From CADCTQ01 sp963844325 (GTDB taxonomy: Bacteria; Bacteroidota; Bacteroidia; Cytophagales; 172606-1): a stretch of 64,000 nt of DNA. Shown in pieces: positions 16,400 to 26,006 of the stretch; positions within the stretch are counted from its first letter, which is position 1, and each line of letters begins with the position of its first letter. The stretch covers positions 992,001-1,056,000 of the forward strand of contig CAWJNV010000002.1 in NCBI GenBank assembly GCA_963844325.1. Reading direction: 5' to 3'. Under the pieces are notes generated by a model, which made no database searches, had not been told where the DNA came from, and worked only from the letters and a program-made list of their open reading frames with translations. The position numbers and the translations under genes were made by a program.

Positions 16400-19300
16400 T
16401 TGAAAACCAGCAGCGCAGCCTTCATCCTGTTTTTTTTATTGTTTTGGTGCTGTACGTTGTTAAAAGCCCAGCAGTATACCGCCTCCGTAAAGCACTACGG
16501 ACCGGAGAATGGCCTGGTCCACCGGGAGGTAAACGCGGTTTTCCAGGACCGGCAGGGATTCATGTGGTTCGGTACCCGCTTTGGCCTCAACCGCTTCGAC
16601 GGCCTCAAATTTACCCCCTTCACCAAAGAGGGGAACGGACTCGGTTTCGACGATGTACAGTCCGTTGCCCAGGATGCGGAAGGCTACTTATGGCTCATGG
16701 GGCCTTACGGGCAGTCGCAGATTACCCTGTTCAATCCCCGGACCAACCAGGCCGTTTCGTTTGAAGAGAAGTTCGGGAAAAGCCGTCCCGCCAGTTTGTT
16801 CAACGTGCCGCAGCGCCTGCTGGGCAGCCCCAACGGCACCATCTTCTTTACCGATTACCAACCCGCCGTCCTCATTTCCTACCACCCGGCCTCCGGGCTG
16901 CGGTACGCATCCCTGCCGCAGTTCAGGTGGCTTGCCGTATTTGAGGTTACGGCCCGCAACACGGTCTGGGCCATTGCCGACGACAAACACCTGCTTGAAC
17001 TGGCTCCCGACGGACGCATCCTGCGTCGGTTCGACCATCCGCAGGCATCGATCATCGTCTGTTTCGGACAGCGGAACGCCGGGATTGAATTTTTCTATTT
17101 TCTCTCGGACCCCGCCCCCGACCCTGCCCGGCGGTTCCGGCAGCGGTTTTACGGCGTAGCCGAATCCGGCCTCCGCCGGGAGTGGCCGCTGGCTTTGCTC
17201 AAATCGTTGAATCCCTACATTTTCCCGGTCTGCTACGCCTTTGACCGCAGCGGCTCTGTCTGGGACGGAATGACCTTGCGGGATTCAACCGGAGCGGCCC
17301 TGCTGACGATTGCCCCTCAGACCTCGGGTGAGGCGGTTGAGAACCGGAGTTTTCTGCGTGACCGGAATGGGCTGTTCTGGTTAGGCACCAGTTTCGGGGT
17401 GTACCAGGTCAAACTGGCCGAAAACCACTTTGGACGATTATTTTACCAGCCGGCCGGTAAAGGGGAAAGCGGGGCCGCCATCCGGGGCATTACCGTACTG
17501 GGCGGTCAGGTCTTCGCCAACCTGGAAAAATCCGGCTTGTACGCCTCCCCGCGGTCCGGCGACCTGCCCCGTAAGGAGTACACAACCGGCGAAGAATTTG
17601 CCGCCGCCAGTGCCCTGGTCCCGGATGCGCAGGGGAAGCTCTACGCCGGGATCGGTGACCGGTTGGTCCGTTACGATCCCGCCACCGGTACCCGTACCAC
17701 GGCAGCCCTGCCCGTCGGGCTGGGCGTCTGGGCCCTGCACCCGTTTGGACCCGGGCAATGGCTCCTGGGGAGCCGGAGGGGGCTTTTTTTGTTCGGGGCG
17801 ACGGAGCGGCAACTGCGTCCCTTTACGCACTACAACCAATTTACCGAACTGGCCCAGGCCCACATCCTGCACATCGCCCCCGACCGGCAGGGCAACCGCT
17901 GGATTTGCGCCAACACCGGGTTGTACACCGTGCATCCGGAAAAAGGCGTAACCGCCCGTTACTGGAGCGGGGGAGGGGAAGGTTTTTACCTGCCGGCCGA
18001 CAGCTACCATCATTTCTACCAGGATACCCGGGGCATCTACTGGCTGGCGACGGCCAACGCGGGCCTGATCCGGTGGGATCGCCGGATGAAACAATCCCGG
18101 CAGTTCCGGCGCAGCGAAGGCCTGTCCAACAACAACATCTACGCCGTGTACCCCGATGCGCACGGCCACCTCTGGATGAGCAGCGACTACGGCCTGATGC
18201 AGTTCCACGCCACCCGGTTTACCACCCGGACGTATTTCGTCGAGGATGGTATTACGCACAATGAGTTCAACCGGATTGCGCATTTCCAGGAACCGGACGG
18301 CCGGCTGTACTTCGGCGGGCTCAACGGGATCACGGCCTTCCACCCGGATGATTTTCGGGCGGGCAAACCCGGTGACGGACGGCCCCTGCGCATCACCGCG
18401 TTCCGGCAGTACGATGCGGCGGCGGATAAAGTAGTGGACAAAACCACTGAGGTCACGGCGACCCATGTCATCACGCTGCCGCCGGACGACCGGTCGAGTG
18501 TGCTTGATTTTTCCCTGCTCAACTACGCCAACCCCGAAAAGAACGTGTATGCGTACCAGTTCGAGGACCTGGACGGCGAATGGACCTACCAGCCCGAACC
18601 CAGTCTGCGGCTGAGCAACCTGCCCTACGGGGCGCACCGGTTGCTGATCCGGGCCCAGGCCGGCGACGGGCAGTGGTCGGCCAACACGCTGTCGCTCAAA
18701 TTGATGGTGGTACGGCCGTTTTACCTGCGTCTCTGGTTCCTGCTGGGCATGGTGCTGCTGACGGGCGCCGGCCTGTGGGCGTGGGTGCGGTGGCGCGTCT
18801 GGCACCACAAAGCCAACCAGCGGCGCCTGGAAACCCAGATCCGGCAGGCGACCGCCCGCATCGAAGGGGATAAAGACATTATCGAGCGGCAGGCCCACGC
18901 GCTGCTCCGGCTCCACGAGTCCCGTTCCCACTTTTTTGCCAACATTTCCCACGAGTTCCGTACGCCGCTCACGGTCATCCTGGGCATGGCGGCCCAACTC
19001 CGGGACGATCAACCGGAACGGCAACGGCAGCCGCCCGGGAAGGTGGCCGGCCTCATCGAACGCAACGGCAACAACCTGCTGCGGCTGATCAACCAGATCC
19101 TGGACCTGTCCAAACTCGAAGCCGGCCAGATGCACCTGCACCCCGTGCGGGCCGACCTGGCCCGCTTTGTCCGCTACGTGGGCGAATCCTTCCATTCGAT
19201 GGCCCGGGCCCGCGACATTGAAATGCATTTACTGCTGGAGGAAGAGACCTTCGAAGCGGATTTTGACCAGGACAAGCTGGGGGACATCCTGTCCAACCTG

Positions 19301-20536
19301 CTGGGCAACGCCCTCAAATTCACGCCCGGGGGCGGCCACATCTACTACCAGTTGGGCCTGCTGGACAGTTGGCAACCCCTGGGCCCGCAAGGGTACTACG
19401 AAGAACTGGTCCCGGCCGAACACCTGGACGGCCCCTGGATTCAACTGGGCGTAAGCGATACCGGGCCCGGCATTGCGCCGGCCAGCCTGCCCGACATCTT
19501 TGCCCGTTTTTACCAGGCCGGCAACCAGCCGGTATCGCCGGTGGGCGGCACCGGGATCGGGCTGTCGCTGGTGCGGGAACTGGTGTTGCTGATGCGCGGC
19601 GGACTGGCCGTCCGGAGCCGGCCCGCGCAGGGCGCCGAGTTCGTGGTCCGTTTACCGCTTACCCGCCAGGCACAGCCCGCCGGCGAACGCCTGCCCGCCC
19701 CGGTACCGGTGGGCCCGGACCGCCCCGAATGGCCCGAACCCGCCCCGGTGGCTGCCGGTGACCGGCCCGTGCTGTTGCTGGTAGAGGACAACCCCGACGT
19801 GGCCGTCTACACGCAGGCCTGCCTCGGGACGGATTACCAGGTCATACCGGCCGAAAACGGGCAGGCCGGCTTTGCGCTGGCCCTGGCGCACCTGCCCGAC
19901 GTGATCCTCAGCGACGTGATGATGCCGTTGATGGATGGATTTGAACTGTGCGAAAAGCTGAAAAACGACCAGCGGACCAGCCACATCCCCGTCATCCTGC
20001 TGACGGCCCGGGCGGCCGTGGGCGACCGCATCGCCGGGTTGCGGCGCGGCGCCGATGCCTACCTGACCAAACCCTTCCAGCGGGAAGAACTGCTGATCGT
20101 ACTCAACAACCTGGTCCGGAGCCGCCGCCTGCTGCAAATCCATTACGGGCAACTGGCCCTGGGCAGCGCCCCAAGCCAGGCGGCCCCCGCCGGGCCGGAA
20201 GCCCCCGAAGCCCCCGAAGACCAGTTCGTGCTGAAGCTGCGCGTGGTCGTGGAAGCCCAACTGGCGAATGCGGACTTGTCGGCCGATGCCATCTGCCAGT
20301 TGATGGGCATGAGCCGGACCACCCTCCACAAGAAGATGACAGCCCTGACCGGCATGTCCATCAGCCGCTACCTGCGCGCCCTGCGTTTGCGAAAGGCGCA
20401 GGAACTGCTGGCTGGTTCCTCCCTCAACATTGCCGAAGTGGCCTACGCGGTCGGCTTCGAGGACCCGAAGTATTTCAGCCGGGTATTTTCGGAAGAGTTC
20501 GGCGTTTCTCCCGGACAATTCCGCGATTCCGCCTAG
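16400..20536 (+). CDS. Hybrid two-component system sensor/AraC regulator (HTCS)
   Basis: A 1378-residue protein combining membrane sensor, kinase, receiver and DNA-binding parts. Signal peptide 1-23. A periplasmic beta-propeller follows, of Reg_prop repeats (PF07494), for example DRQGFMWFGTRFGLNRFDG, DRQGNRWICANTGLYTVH and DAHGHLWMSSDYGLMQFH. Then come Y_Y_Y (PF07495, about 690-770), one membrane helix (about 774-797), HisKA with H851 in ISHEFRTPL, HATPase (GVSDTGPGIAP, GGTGIGLSLV), a receiver with D1172 in ILSDVMMPLMDG, and an AraC-type HTH_18 (about 1275-1378). TTG at 16400 is used because a stop lies seven codons upstream and the signal peptide begins there. HTCS proteins usually govern glycan loci; here the neighbours are T9SS surface proteins. 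The first 38-bp direct-repeat element starts four bases after its stop codon. Confidence 0.95.
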   Translation: MKTSSAAFILFFLLFWCCTLLKAQQYTASVKHYGPENGLVHREVNAVFQDRQGFMWFGTRFGLNRFDGLKFTPFTKEGNGLGFDDVQSVAQDAEGYLWLMGPYGQSQITLFNPRTNQAVSFEEKFGKSRPASLFNVPQRLLGSPNGTIFFTDYQPAVLISYHPASGLRYASLPQFRWLAVFEVTARNTVWAIADDKHLLELAPDGRILRRFDHPQASIIVCFGQRNAGIEFFYFLSDPAPDPARRFRQRFYGVAESGLRREWPLALLKSLNPYIFPVCYAFDRSGSVWDGMTLRDSTGAALLTIAPQTSGEAVENRSFLRDRNGLFWLGTSFGVYQVKLAENHFGRLFYQPAGKGESGAAIRGITVLGGQVFANLEKSGLYASPRSGDLPRKEYTTGEEFAAASALVPDAQGKLYAGIGDRLVRYDPATGTRTTAALPVGLGVWALHPFGPGQWLLGSRRGLFLFGATERQLRPFTHYNQFTELAQAHILHIAPDRQGNRWICANTGLYTVHPEKGVTARYWSGGGEGFYLPADSYHHFYQDTRGIYWLATANAGLIRWDRRMKQSRQFRRSEGLSNNNIYAVYPDAHGHLWMSSDYGLMQFHATRFTTRTYFVEDGITHNEFNRIAHFQEPDGRLYFGGLNGITAFHPDDFRAGKPGDGRPLRITAFRQYDAAADKVVDKTTEVTATHVITLPPDDRSSVLDFSLLNYANPEKNVYAYQFEDLDGEWTYQPEPSLRLSNLPYGAHRLLIRAQAGDGQWSANTLSLKLMVVRPFYLRLWFLLGMVLLTGAGLWAWVRWRVWHHKANQRRLETQIRQATARIEGDKDIIERQAHALLRLHESRSHFFANISHEFRTPLTVILGMAAQLRDDQPERQRQPPGKVAGLIERNGNNLLRLINQILDLSKLEAGQMHLHPVRADLARFVRYVGESFHSMARARDIEMHLLLEEETFEADFDQDKLGDILSNLLGNALKFTPGGGHIYYQLGLLDSWQPLGPQGYYEELVPAEHLDGPWIQLGVSDTGPGIAPASLPDIFARFYQAGNQPVSPVGGTGIGLSLVRELVLLMRGGLAVRSRPAQGAEFVVRLPLTRQAQPAGERLPAPVPVGPDRPEWPEPAPVAAGDRPVLLLVEDNPDVAVYTQACLGTDYQVIPAENGQAGFALALAHLPDVILSDVMMPLMDGFELCEKLKNDQRTSHIPVILLTARAAVGDRIAGLRRGADAYLTKPFQREELLIVLNNLVRSRRLLQIHYGQLALGSAPSQAAPAGPEAPEAPEDQFVLKLRVVVEAQLANADLSADAICQLMGMSRTTLHKKMTALTGMSISRYLRALRLRKAQELLAGSSLNIAEVAYAVGFEDPKYFSRVFSEEFGVSPGQFRDSA

Positions 20537-20539
20537 GAC

Positions 20540-20605
20540 GGAACAATCGTCCACCTTTTCGGCACAATTCTCCACCTCCCGGAGGGGCCATTGCCCCTAT
20601 CTTTC
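20540..20605 (+). promoter_or_regulatory. 38-bp direct-repeat operator plus -7 box, copy 1
   Basis: 20540-20577 contains two half-sites of ACAAT-N2-TCCACC, the first ACAAT at 20543 and the second at 20564, exactly 21 bp apart, joined by a T-rich spacer. A -7-like TATCTTTC lies at 20598-20605. The element ends 108 bases before the ATG at 20685. A face-of-helix direct repeat abutting the -33 region is the layout expected for an AraC-type activator, and the HTCS is encoded immediately upstream. Confidence 0.7.
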
Positions 20606-20684
20606 GGCTACTGCTGCTGAGCCAGCCAGTGACCAAAAGTCAGCCCCCGACTTACTCCATTTCCTTCCTTCTATCCAAAAACCA

Positions 20685-23414
20685 ATGAAAGCAACCTTTA
20701 CCCATTTAAGCAGCGCCCGGTGGCTGCTCCTTTTGCTGCTCCTATCCTTTTTGGGTAGCATGGATGGCTGGGCACTAGCCAATAGCCCCGCCGCTGATCA
20801 TGTCAGCAATAGCAGCCGGGTAGTAACCCTCACGCGGGAAGACCCTGAGTACAACGACCAGGACTGGGTAATGTACAAGGTAGTTGCAGAAGATGGTTTT
20901 ACTGATTTAAACTTGGTCACCACCGGCACAGCCAGAGGCTCCATTAACCGGGAACTCTACGACGATAGGAACACTACCCATTACATCATTGTAGAGGATA
21001 TCTCAGGTGTAGGTACGTTGCGGCTTGATGCTGAATATGGTACTGACACATTTACAGGGGAAACGTACTACGTTGGGCAGTCAGCGCCCTTTGTTGTATC
21101 CGTTACCCGCGCTGGTGGCGAAAAAGCAAACTCGGATTTTATTTCCTTTAATGTCACCTTTTCGGAAAGTGTATCGGGTGTAAGTCCCGGTGATTTTACG
21201 GTGACGACTTTAGGAGGGGCTGTTGCAGGATTTGTTCCTCAGATTGGCGTACAGCCACTATATCCCAATTTAGATCCAAGAGATTACAGCACATTTAAAA
21301 CGTATACAGTTTACATAGAATTGACGGGCACGGAAGGCACCATTCGTTTGGATGTAAAAGCGAGCGGCACCGGCATTACCGATAAGATCGGTACCCCACT
21401 CAGTGCAGGCTTTACTTCGGGGCAATCCTTGATCGTTGACATTTCGCGGCCACGAATCATCAGCATCAACCGATTCAATCCTGCAACAGCGGTTACCGGG
21501 GCAGGCGCTGCAACGTTCCGCGTTACGTTCTCCGAAGACGTACTTGGTGTGAATGAGGTAATTGATCGGAACGGAATACCAATACCACTCTCCGTTGGTG
21601 TGGATTCTACTGATTTTAAGCTCGTTGCTACGGGCACGGCATCCGGCAGCATCGGTGCGATCACCGCCGTTTCCGGGAGCGTATATGATGTTACTGTTGT
21701 TGGCATCACCGGCGAAGGAACCCTTCAATTACATACGTACGAGGGCACTGAATACCCGAATGATGAGAAGTTTCCCGTCTCGGCCTATACGCTTGATGAG
21801 ATGCTTGCTGAAAGACGAGAACTATATGGTGGGGTCACTACGATCAGAGATTTATCGAAACCAGCTCTTTTCAACTGGGTATTTGAGGCATTTACCACGG
21901 GCGAAACGTATACCATCAGCAGCGCACCGCCGGTAGCCAGTATCAATCCAATCACGGCGCAGCTCAGTTGTACCACTCCCTCCGTGACGCTGACCGCTTC
22001 GGCCGGTGACGCTTACCTCTGGAGCACCGGCGAGACGACCGCCACCATCGGGGTAACGGCCCCCGGCACGTATTCGGTAACAGTCACCACCAACGGCCGT
22101 ACGGCCGAAGCTTCCGCCGAAGTGACGGGCAGCACGGAGGCCCCTGCGGCCGGCATCAATCCGGGTGCAGCAACGCTCAGTTGTACCAATCCCTCGGTGA
22201 GCCTGACGGCCTCGGGCGGGGTGAGCTACCTGTGGGATGACAATTCCACCAGTGCTACCCGGAGTGTGAGCACGGCCGGCACCTACTCAGTAACAGTCAC
22301 CGCCGTCAACGGCTGTACGGCTTCGGCCCAGGTTACCGTCACGGGCGATGCCGCCGATGGCCTGATGACCTACTACGCCGATGCCGACGGCGATGGCTTT
22401 GGCAACCTCAATAGCCCAACCAGCGTGTGCGCTTCAACCCCATCAGCGGGCTTTGTGACCAACAGCACCGATTGCGACGATACCCGCAAGCGCTACGCCG
22501 ACGGGGATGGAGACGGCTTTGGGGCCGGTCCAGCCGTAGCCTGCGGCGTGGCTACCAATACCGACTGCAACGACGATGATGAGACCGTGAACACGCCCCA
22601 GACCTACTACGCCGATGCGGATGGGGACGGCTTTGGGAACCCCAATAGCTCAACCAAGGTCTGCGCCGCCACCCCACCAACGGGTTACGTGACCAACAGT
22701 ACCGACTGTGATGACTCCCGCAGGCTCTACGCGGATGCGGACAAGGACGGCTTCGGGGCCGGAGTGGCCGTAGCTTGCGGCGTAGCCACCAACACCGATT
22801 GCAATGACAGCAATGCGGCCATCACCCCCACCACCCTCGCCAGCCAGCCCGCCAGCCTGGCGGTCGTAGAGAAACAGGCGGCCTCCTTTAGTGTCGCCGC
22901 TACGGGTACTAACCTGACCTACCAGTGGTACTTTAACGGCACTACCCCGGCCCATGCCCTCAAGAAGGGCACTGCGGCTGTACTCACCCTGAAAGGGGCC
23001 AAACTGAGCTTTAAAGAAACCAAACCCAGTGATGCGGGAACGTACTACGTGCGGGTAACGGGTTCCTGCGGCAGCGTGCTGTCGGTTGGCGCCAAGCTGA
23101 CGGTAACCAGCCGGAGCGGCCGCGTGGCCGCCGAAGAGTCTGTTGAGTCCACCCTGCAACTGGCCGTGGCCGCCTGGCCCAACCCCACCACGGGGCTGCT
23201 CCGGGTGCGCGTCACGGGTGCGGGCCGGCAGCCGGGCGTGAAACTGCGGCTCTACACGCTCACGCAGCGCGTGGCGGGTGAGTGGACAATGCCCATCAAA
23301 AACGGCCGGGGCGAGCAAACCATCGACATCGGCAAGGCCAGCGAGGGAATCTACCTCCTCTCGGTGGAAGACGGGCAGCACCGGGTCGTCCAGAAGGTGA
23401 TCAAGTCCAATTAA
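20685..23414 (+). CDS. Secreted T9SS client with Ig-like and MopE-like metal-binding repeats
   Basis: A 909-residue cell-surface or secreted protein. It has a signal peptide (MKATFTHLSSARWLLLLLLL...). Residues about 35-410 are Ig-like modules of the type with FNVTFSESVSGV and FRVTFSEDVLGV. Two PKD/Ig-like modules follow (SVTLTASAGDAYLWSTGE and a sister copy), then two copies of an Asp-rich YYADADGDGFGN...DCDD unit related to MopE metal-binding repeats. An Ig domain (LTYQWYFNG...SDAGTYYVRV) and a type IX sorting domain (WPNPTTGLLRV...VVQKVIKSN, TIGR04183) complete it. The start at 20685 is preferred over the open frame reaching back to 20430 because that frame overlaps the HTCS gene and the promoter. 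Function is probably adhesion or matrix; the partner is unknown. Confidence 0.87.
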   Translation: MKATFTHLSSARWLLLLLLLSFLGSMDGWALANSPAADHVSNSSRVVTLTREDPEYNDQDWVMYKVVAEDGFTDLNLVTTGTARGSINRELYDDRNTTHYIIVEDISGVGTLRLDAEYGTDTFTGETYYVGQSAPFVVSVTRAGGEKANSDFISFNVTFSESVSGVSPGDFTVTTLGGAVAGFVPQIGVQPLYPNLDPRDYSTFKTYTVYIELTGTEGTIRLDVKASGTGITDKIGTPLSAGFTSGQSLIVDISRPRIISINRFNPATAVTGAGAATFRVTFSEDVLGVNEVIDRNGIPIPLSVGVDSTDFKLVATGTASGSIGAITAVSGSVYDVTVVGITGEGTLQLHTYEGTEYPNDEKFPVSAYTLDEMLAERRELYGGVTTIRDLSKPALFNWVFEAFTTGETYTISSAPPVASINPITAQLSCTTPSVTLTASAGDAYLWSTGETTATIGVTAPGTYSVTVTTNGRTAEASAEVTGSTEAPAAGINPGAATLSCTNPSVSLTASGGVSYLWDDNSTSATRSVSTAGTYSVTVTAVNGCTASAQVTVTGDAADGLMTYYADADGDGFGNLNSPTSVCASTPSAGFVTNSTDCDDTRKRYADGDGDGFGAGPAVACGVATNTDCNDDDETVNTPQTYYADADGDGFGNPNSSTKVCAATPPTGYVTNSTDCDDSRRLYADADKDGFGAGVAVACGVATNTDCNDSNAAITPTTLASQPASLAVVEKQAASFSVAATGTNLTYQWYFNGTTPAHALKKGTAAVLTLKGAKLSFKETKPSDAGTYYVRVTGSCGSVLSVGAKLTVTSRSGRVAAEESVESTLQLAVAAWPNPTTGLLRVRVTGAGRQPGVKLRLYTLTQRVAGEWTMPIKNGRGEQTIDIGKASEGIYLLSVEDGQHRVVQKVIKSN

Positions 23415-23431
23415 AGACCAATAGCCATGCA

Positions 23432-23465
23432 AAAGCCCGGAGCCGGAAGTTCCGGGCTTTTTTTA
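23432..23465 (+). terminator. Rho-independent terminator
   Basis: The stem AAAGCCCGGA (23432-23441) pairs with TCCGGGCTTT (23451-23460) and is followed by TTTT. It ends the transcript of the first T9SS client and separates it from the next promoter. Confidence 0.85.
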
Positions 23466-23490
23466 TGGAATCGTCCCCTTTTTTGGGGGC

Positions 23491-23555
23491 GGAACAATCG
23501 TCCACCTTTTCGGCACAATTCTCCACCTGATTGCAGGCAAATAAGGCAACCTTTG
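23491..23555 (+). promoter_or_regulatory. 38-bp direct-repeat operator plus -7 box, copy 2
   Basis: 23491-23528 is identical to copy 1 across the 38 bases. A -7-like AACCTTTG lies at 23548-23555, and the element ends 109 bases before the ATG at 23637. Copies 2 and 3 also share a T-run plus GGGGGC block just upstream that copy 1 lacks. Confidence 0.7.
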
Positions 23556-23636
23556 GATGGCGGTTCTAAACGCTATGGACCACGCAGCGTACCTGCTTAT
23601 GAACCTGCCTCCTGCTTCCTTGTCCCCAACAACCGC

Positions 23637-25670
23637 ATGATGAGAAAACCTCTACTACTGTGTCTCGTATGGCTGGCCTGCCATGCTGAAGGTGCTGCCT
23701 CCATTGCCTTTGCCCAAGGCCCCACCACCAAGACGGTGTACAAGGATTATGACCGCGACGGCTTCGGCGATCCGACCAAACCAAAAAGTACGAACAACCC
23801 GATCCAGGGGTATGTTGACAACAACCTCGACTGCAACGACCTGAACAAAAGGATCAACCCCAATGCCACCGAGGTAAAAGACGGCAAGGACAACGACTGC
23901 GACGGGCTGATTGACGAGACTGTGTTCTACCAGGACAATGACGGCGACGGATTCGGCAGCGCCGTAGCCAAACAGGCCCTTTCCCGGCCCATTGGCTACG
24001 CGGCCCGTTCGGGCGATTGCGACGACACGTACGAGAAAACCTATCCCGGTGCCCCCGAAACCTGCGACGGCCGGGACAACGACTGCGACGCCGGGGTGGA
24101 CGAGGGCGTGAAGACGACGTTTTACGCCGATGCGGATGGCGATGGGTATGGCAACCGGGGTTTCACCACCCAAGCCTGCTCGGCTCCCGACGGATACGTT
24201 GCCACGGGCTCGGACACCGATGACGGGGACAAAAATACCTACCCCGGCGCACCCGAAATCTGCGATGGCAAGGACAACGGCAACAACGGACAAACCGACG
24301 AAGGCGTTACCACTACCTATTATAAGGATGGCGACGGGGATGGATTCGGCAATTCCGGAGACACGGTGCAGGCGTGCCAAAAACCGGCAGGCTATGCCGG
24401 CACGGATGGAGACGCCGACGACAGCGACGACAGCATGTACCCTGGCGCACCTGAACTGTGCGATAACAAGGACAACGACGGGGATGGCCGCAGAGACGAG
24501 GACTTACCGACCCTAACGTATTATTTGGACGCGGACGGCGATGGATGGGGGACACAGTACTCCTACCAGGACGTGTGCGACGAGAACCAATTGCCCCCGG
24601 CTCCCGCCGGTTCAGTATGGGTGCAACACAGCCTGAGGTTTGTGTATGACCAGGATGACAATGACAAATCGGTCTACCCGTACGCCTGGGATGCGTGTGA
24701 CGGCAAGGACAACGACGGGGATGGGATGGTAGATGAAGACGCCATTCGTACGTATTACCGGGACAGTGACGGCGACGGGTGGGGCACGGAAGAATCAGTC
24801 AAATCCTGTAGTCAACCGCTGGGTTACACTTTCAGGTCGGGTGACCTGGACGACCGCAACCGAAACACGTACCCGAACGCCCCTGAGGTGTGCGACAACC
24901 GGGACAACGACGGGGACGGCAGTACCGACGAGGGATTAACCTTCACGGCGTATCATTTAGATGCGGACGGCGATGGGTACGGCAGCCAGTTCTCCTACTA
25001 CCGCGTGTGCGACATCAGTCAATTGCCCCCGGCTCCCGCTGGTTCCGTATGGGTGCAACCCAGTTCGCCGGCTGATTATGACCGGGATGACAATGACAAC
25101 ACGGTCTACCCGTTTGCCCCTGAACTGTGCGACGGCAAGGACAACGACCAGGATTGGTCGGTAGACGAGTACGTTACGGAAACGTATTACCGGGATGCGG
25201 ATGGCGACAGGTACGGCTCAGACCAAACCATCCAGGCCTGTAGTCTACCGGTTGGTTACAGTTACAGCTCAAACGACCTGGACGACAATGACAATACGGT
25301 CTATCCCCGTGCCCCTGAACTGTGCGACGGCAAGGACAACAATCAGAACGGTACGATTGATGAGAATTGCCCGGCTCCCGGTGCCCGTGTCGTCGCATCC
25401 GCGGCGGCTGACCAGGCACGGAGACCCGTATCAACGCTTTACCCGAACCCGGCGGTACATGAGCTTACGATTGAGCTGTCGCGCCCCGTGAGCAGGTTGA
25501 AGTCGGTGAAGGTAAGCGCGCTCATCGACCAGACCGTTCTGCTCACGAACTACGCCGTTGCGGAAGGGGATCAGATCAGCATGAGGGTGAGCCAATTGAA
25601 GCCGGGCTTGTACATCATCCGCATCGACTTCGGCGACGGCTACGAGACGCTCAAGTTCATCAAGCATTAA
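23637..25670 (+). CDS. Secreted T9SS client made of eight MopE-like metal-binding repeats
   Basis: A 677-residue protein: signal peptide (about 1-28, ending ASIAFAQ), then eight tandem units of roughly 60-75 residues, then a type IX sorting domain (LYPNPAVHELTIEL...LKFIKH). Each unit has YYxDxDGDGxG, a Gly-Tyr segment, DxDD and ExCDGKDNDxDGxxDE, matching the putative metal-binding motif of MopE (PF11617). The Asp ladders suggest calcium or another divalent ion; no metal can be proven from sequence. Only the first two units keep the DCxD/DNDC cysteine pair. The start is placed at 23637, just before the signal peptide, rather than at the frame's first ATG (23427). The 38-bp operator lies upstream and a terminator downstream. 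Confidence 0.87.
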   Translation: MMRKPLLLCLVWLACHAEGAASIAFAQGPTTKTVYKDYDRDGFGDPTKPKSTNNPIQGYVDNNLDCNDLNKRINPNATEVKDGKDNDCDGLIDETVFYQDNDGDGFGSAVAKQALSRPIGYAARSGDCDDTYEKTYPGAPETCDGRDNDCDAGVDEGVKTTFYADADGDGYGNRGFTTQACSAPDGYVATGSDTDDGDKNTYPGAPEICDGKDNGNNGQTDEGVTTTYYKDGDGDGFGNSGDTVQACQKPAGYAGTDGDADDSDDSMYPGAPELCDNKDNDGDGRRDEDLPTLTYYLDADGDGWGTQYSYQDVCDENQLPPAPAGSVWVQHSLRFVYDQDDNDKSVYPYAWDACDGKDNDGDGMVDEDAIRTYYRDSDGDGWGTEESVKSCSQPLGYTFRSGDLDDRNRNTYPNAPEVCDNRDNDGDGSTDEGLTFTAYHLDADGDGYGSQFSYYRVCDISQLPPAPAGSVWVQPSSPADYDRDDNDNTVYPFAPELCDGKDNDQDWSVDEYVTETYYRDADGDRYGSDQTIQACSLPVGYSYSSNDLDDNDNTVYPRAPELCDGKDNNQNGTIDENCPAPGARVVASAAADQARRPVSTLYPNPAVHELTIELSRPVSRLKSVKVSALIDQTVLLTNYAVAEGDQISMRVSQLKPGLYIIRIDFGDGYETLKFIKH

Positions 25671-25703
25671 TGTTGAAACAGCACGATTGAAACAGCCCGG
25701 CAA

Positions 25704-25737
25704 CGGCCGCTTTCTCTGACGAGGGAGCGGCCTTTTG
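25704..25737 (+). terminator. Rho-independent terminator
   Basis: GGCCGCT (25705-25711) pairs with AGCGGCC (25726-25732), followed by TTTTG. It lies 35 bases past the stop codon of the second T9SS client. Confidence 0.7.
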
Positions 25738-25864
25738 CCTGGGTAGGCTGGTTGAGTCCTCCCCCGGGAAGCACGGATTGCCGGGTTGGGAAAACCGGGG
25801 CAAAGCCGGCGTTTGCCCGGCCCTTTCGGGGTTTTGGATGATGATAGTCCCTTTTTTTGGGGGC

Positions 25865-25930
25865 GGAACAATAGTCCACCTTTTCGGCACAATTCTCCAC
25901 CTCTCCGGCCGGTTGATCGCCCTACCTTTC
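25865..25930 (+). promoter_or_regulatory. 38-bp direct-repeat operator plus -7 box, copy 3
   Basis: 25865-25902 matches copies 1 and 2 except for one base in the first half-site (ACAATAGTCCACC). A -7-like TACCTTTC lies at 25923-25930, and the element ends 105 bases before the ATG at 26007. Confidence 0.7.
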
Positions 25931-26006
25931 GCCCACTGCCGCCACGCTGGCGGGTCACTGCTCCCAACCCTCTTTTCCCTTCCCCCAGTACCTACCCCCC
26001 GTACCT

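Noticed and set aside
17438..19228. A 596-codon minus-strand frame
   Set aside because: Antisense to the HTCS propeller region; no family features.
16400..20536. The HTCS as regulator of a polysaccharide utilisation locus
   Set aside because: No SusC/SusD pair or glycoside hydrolase gene lies near it in this window; the receptor at the left edge is 14 kb away and on the far side of several unrelated genes.
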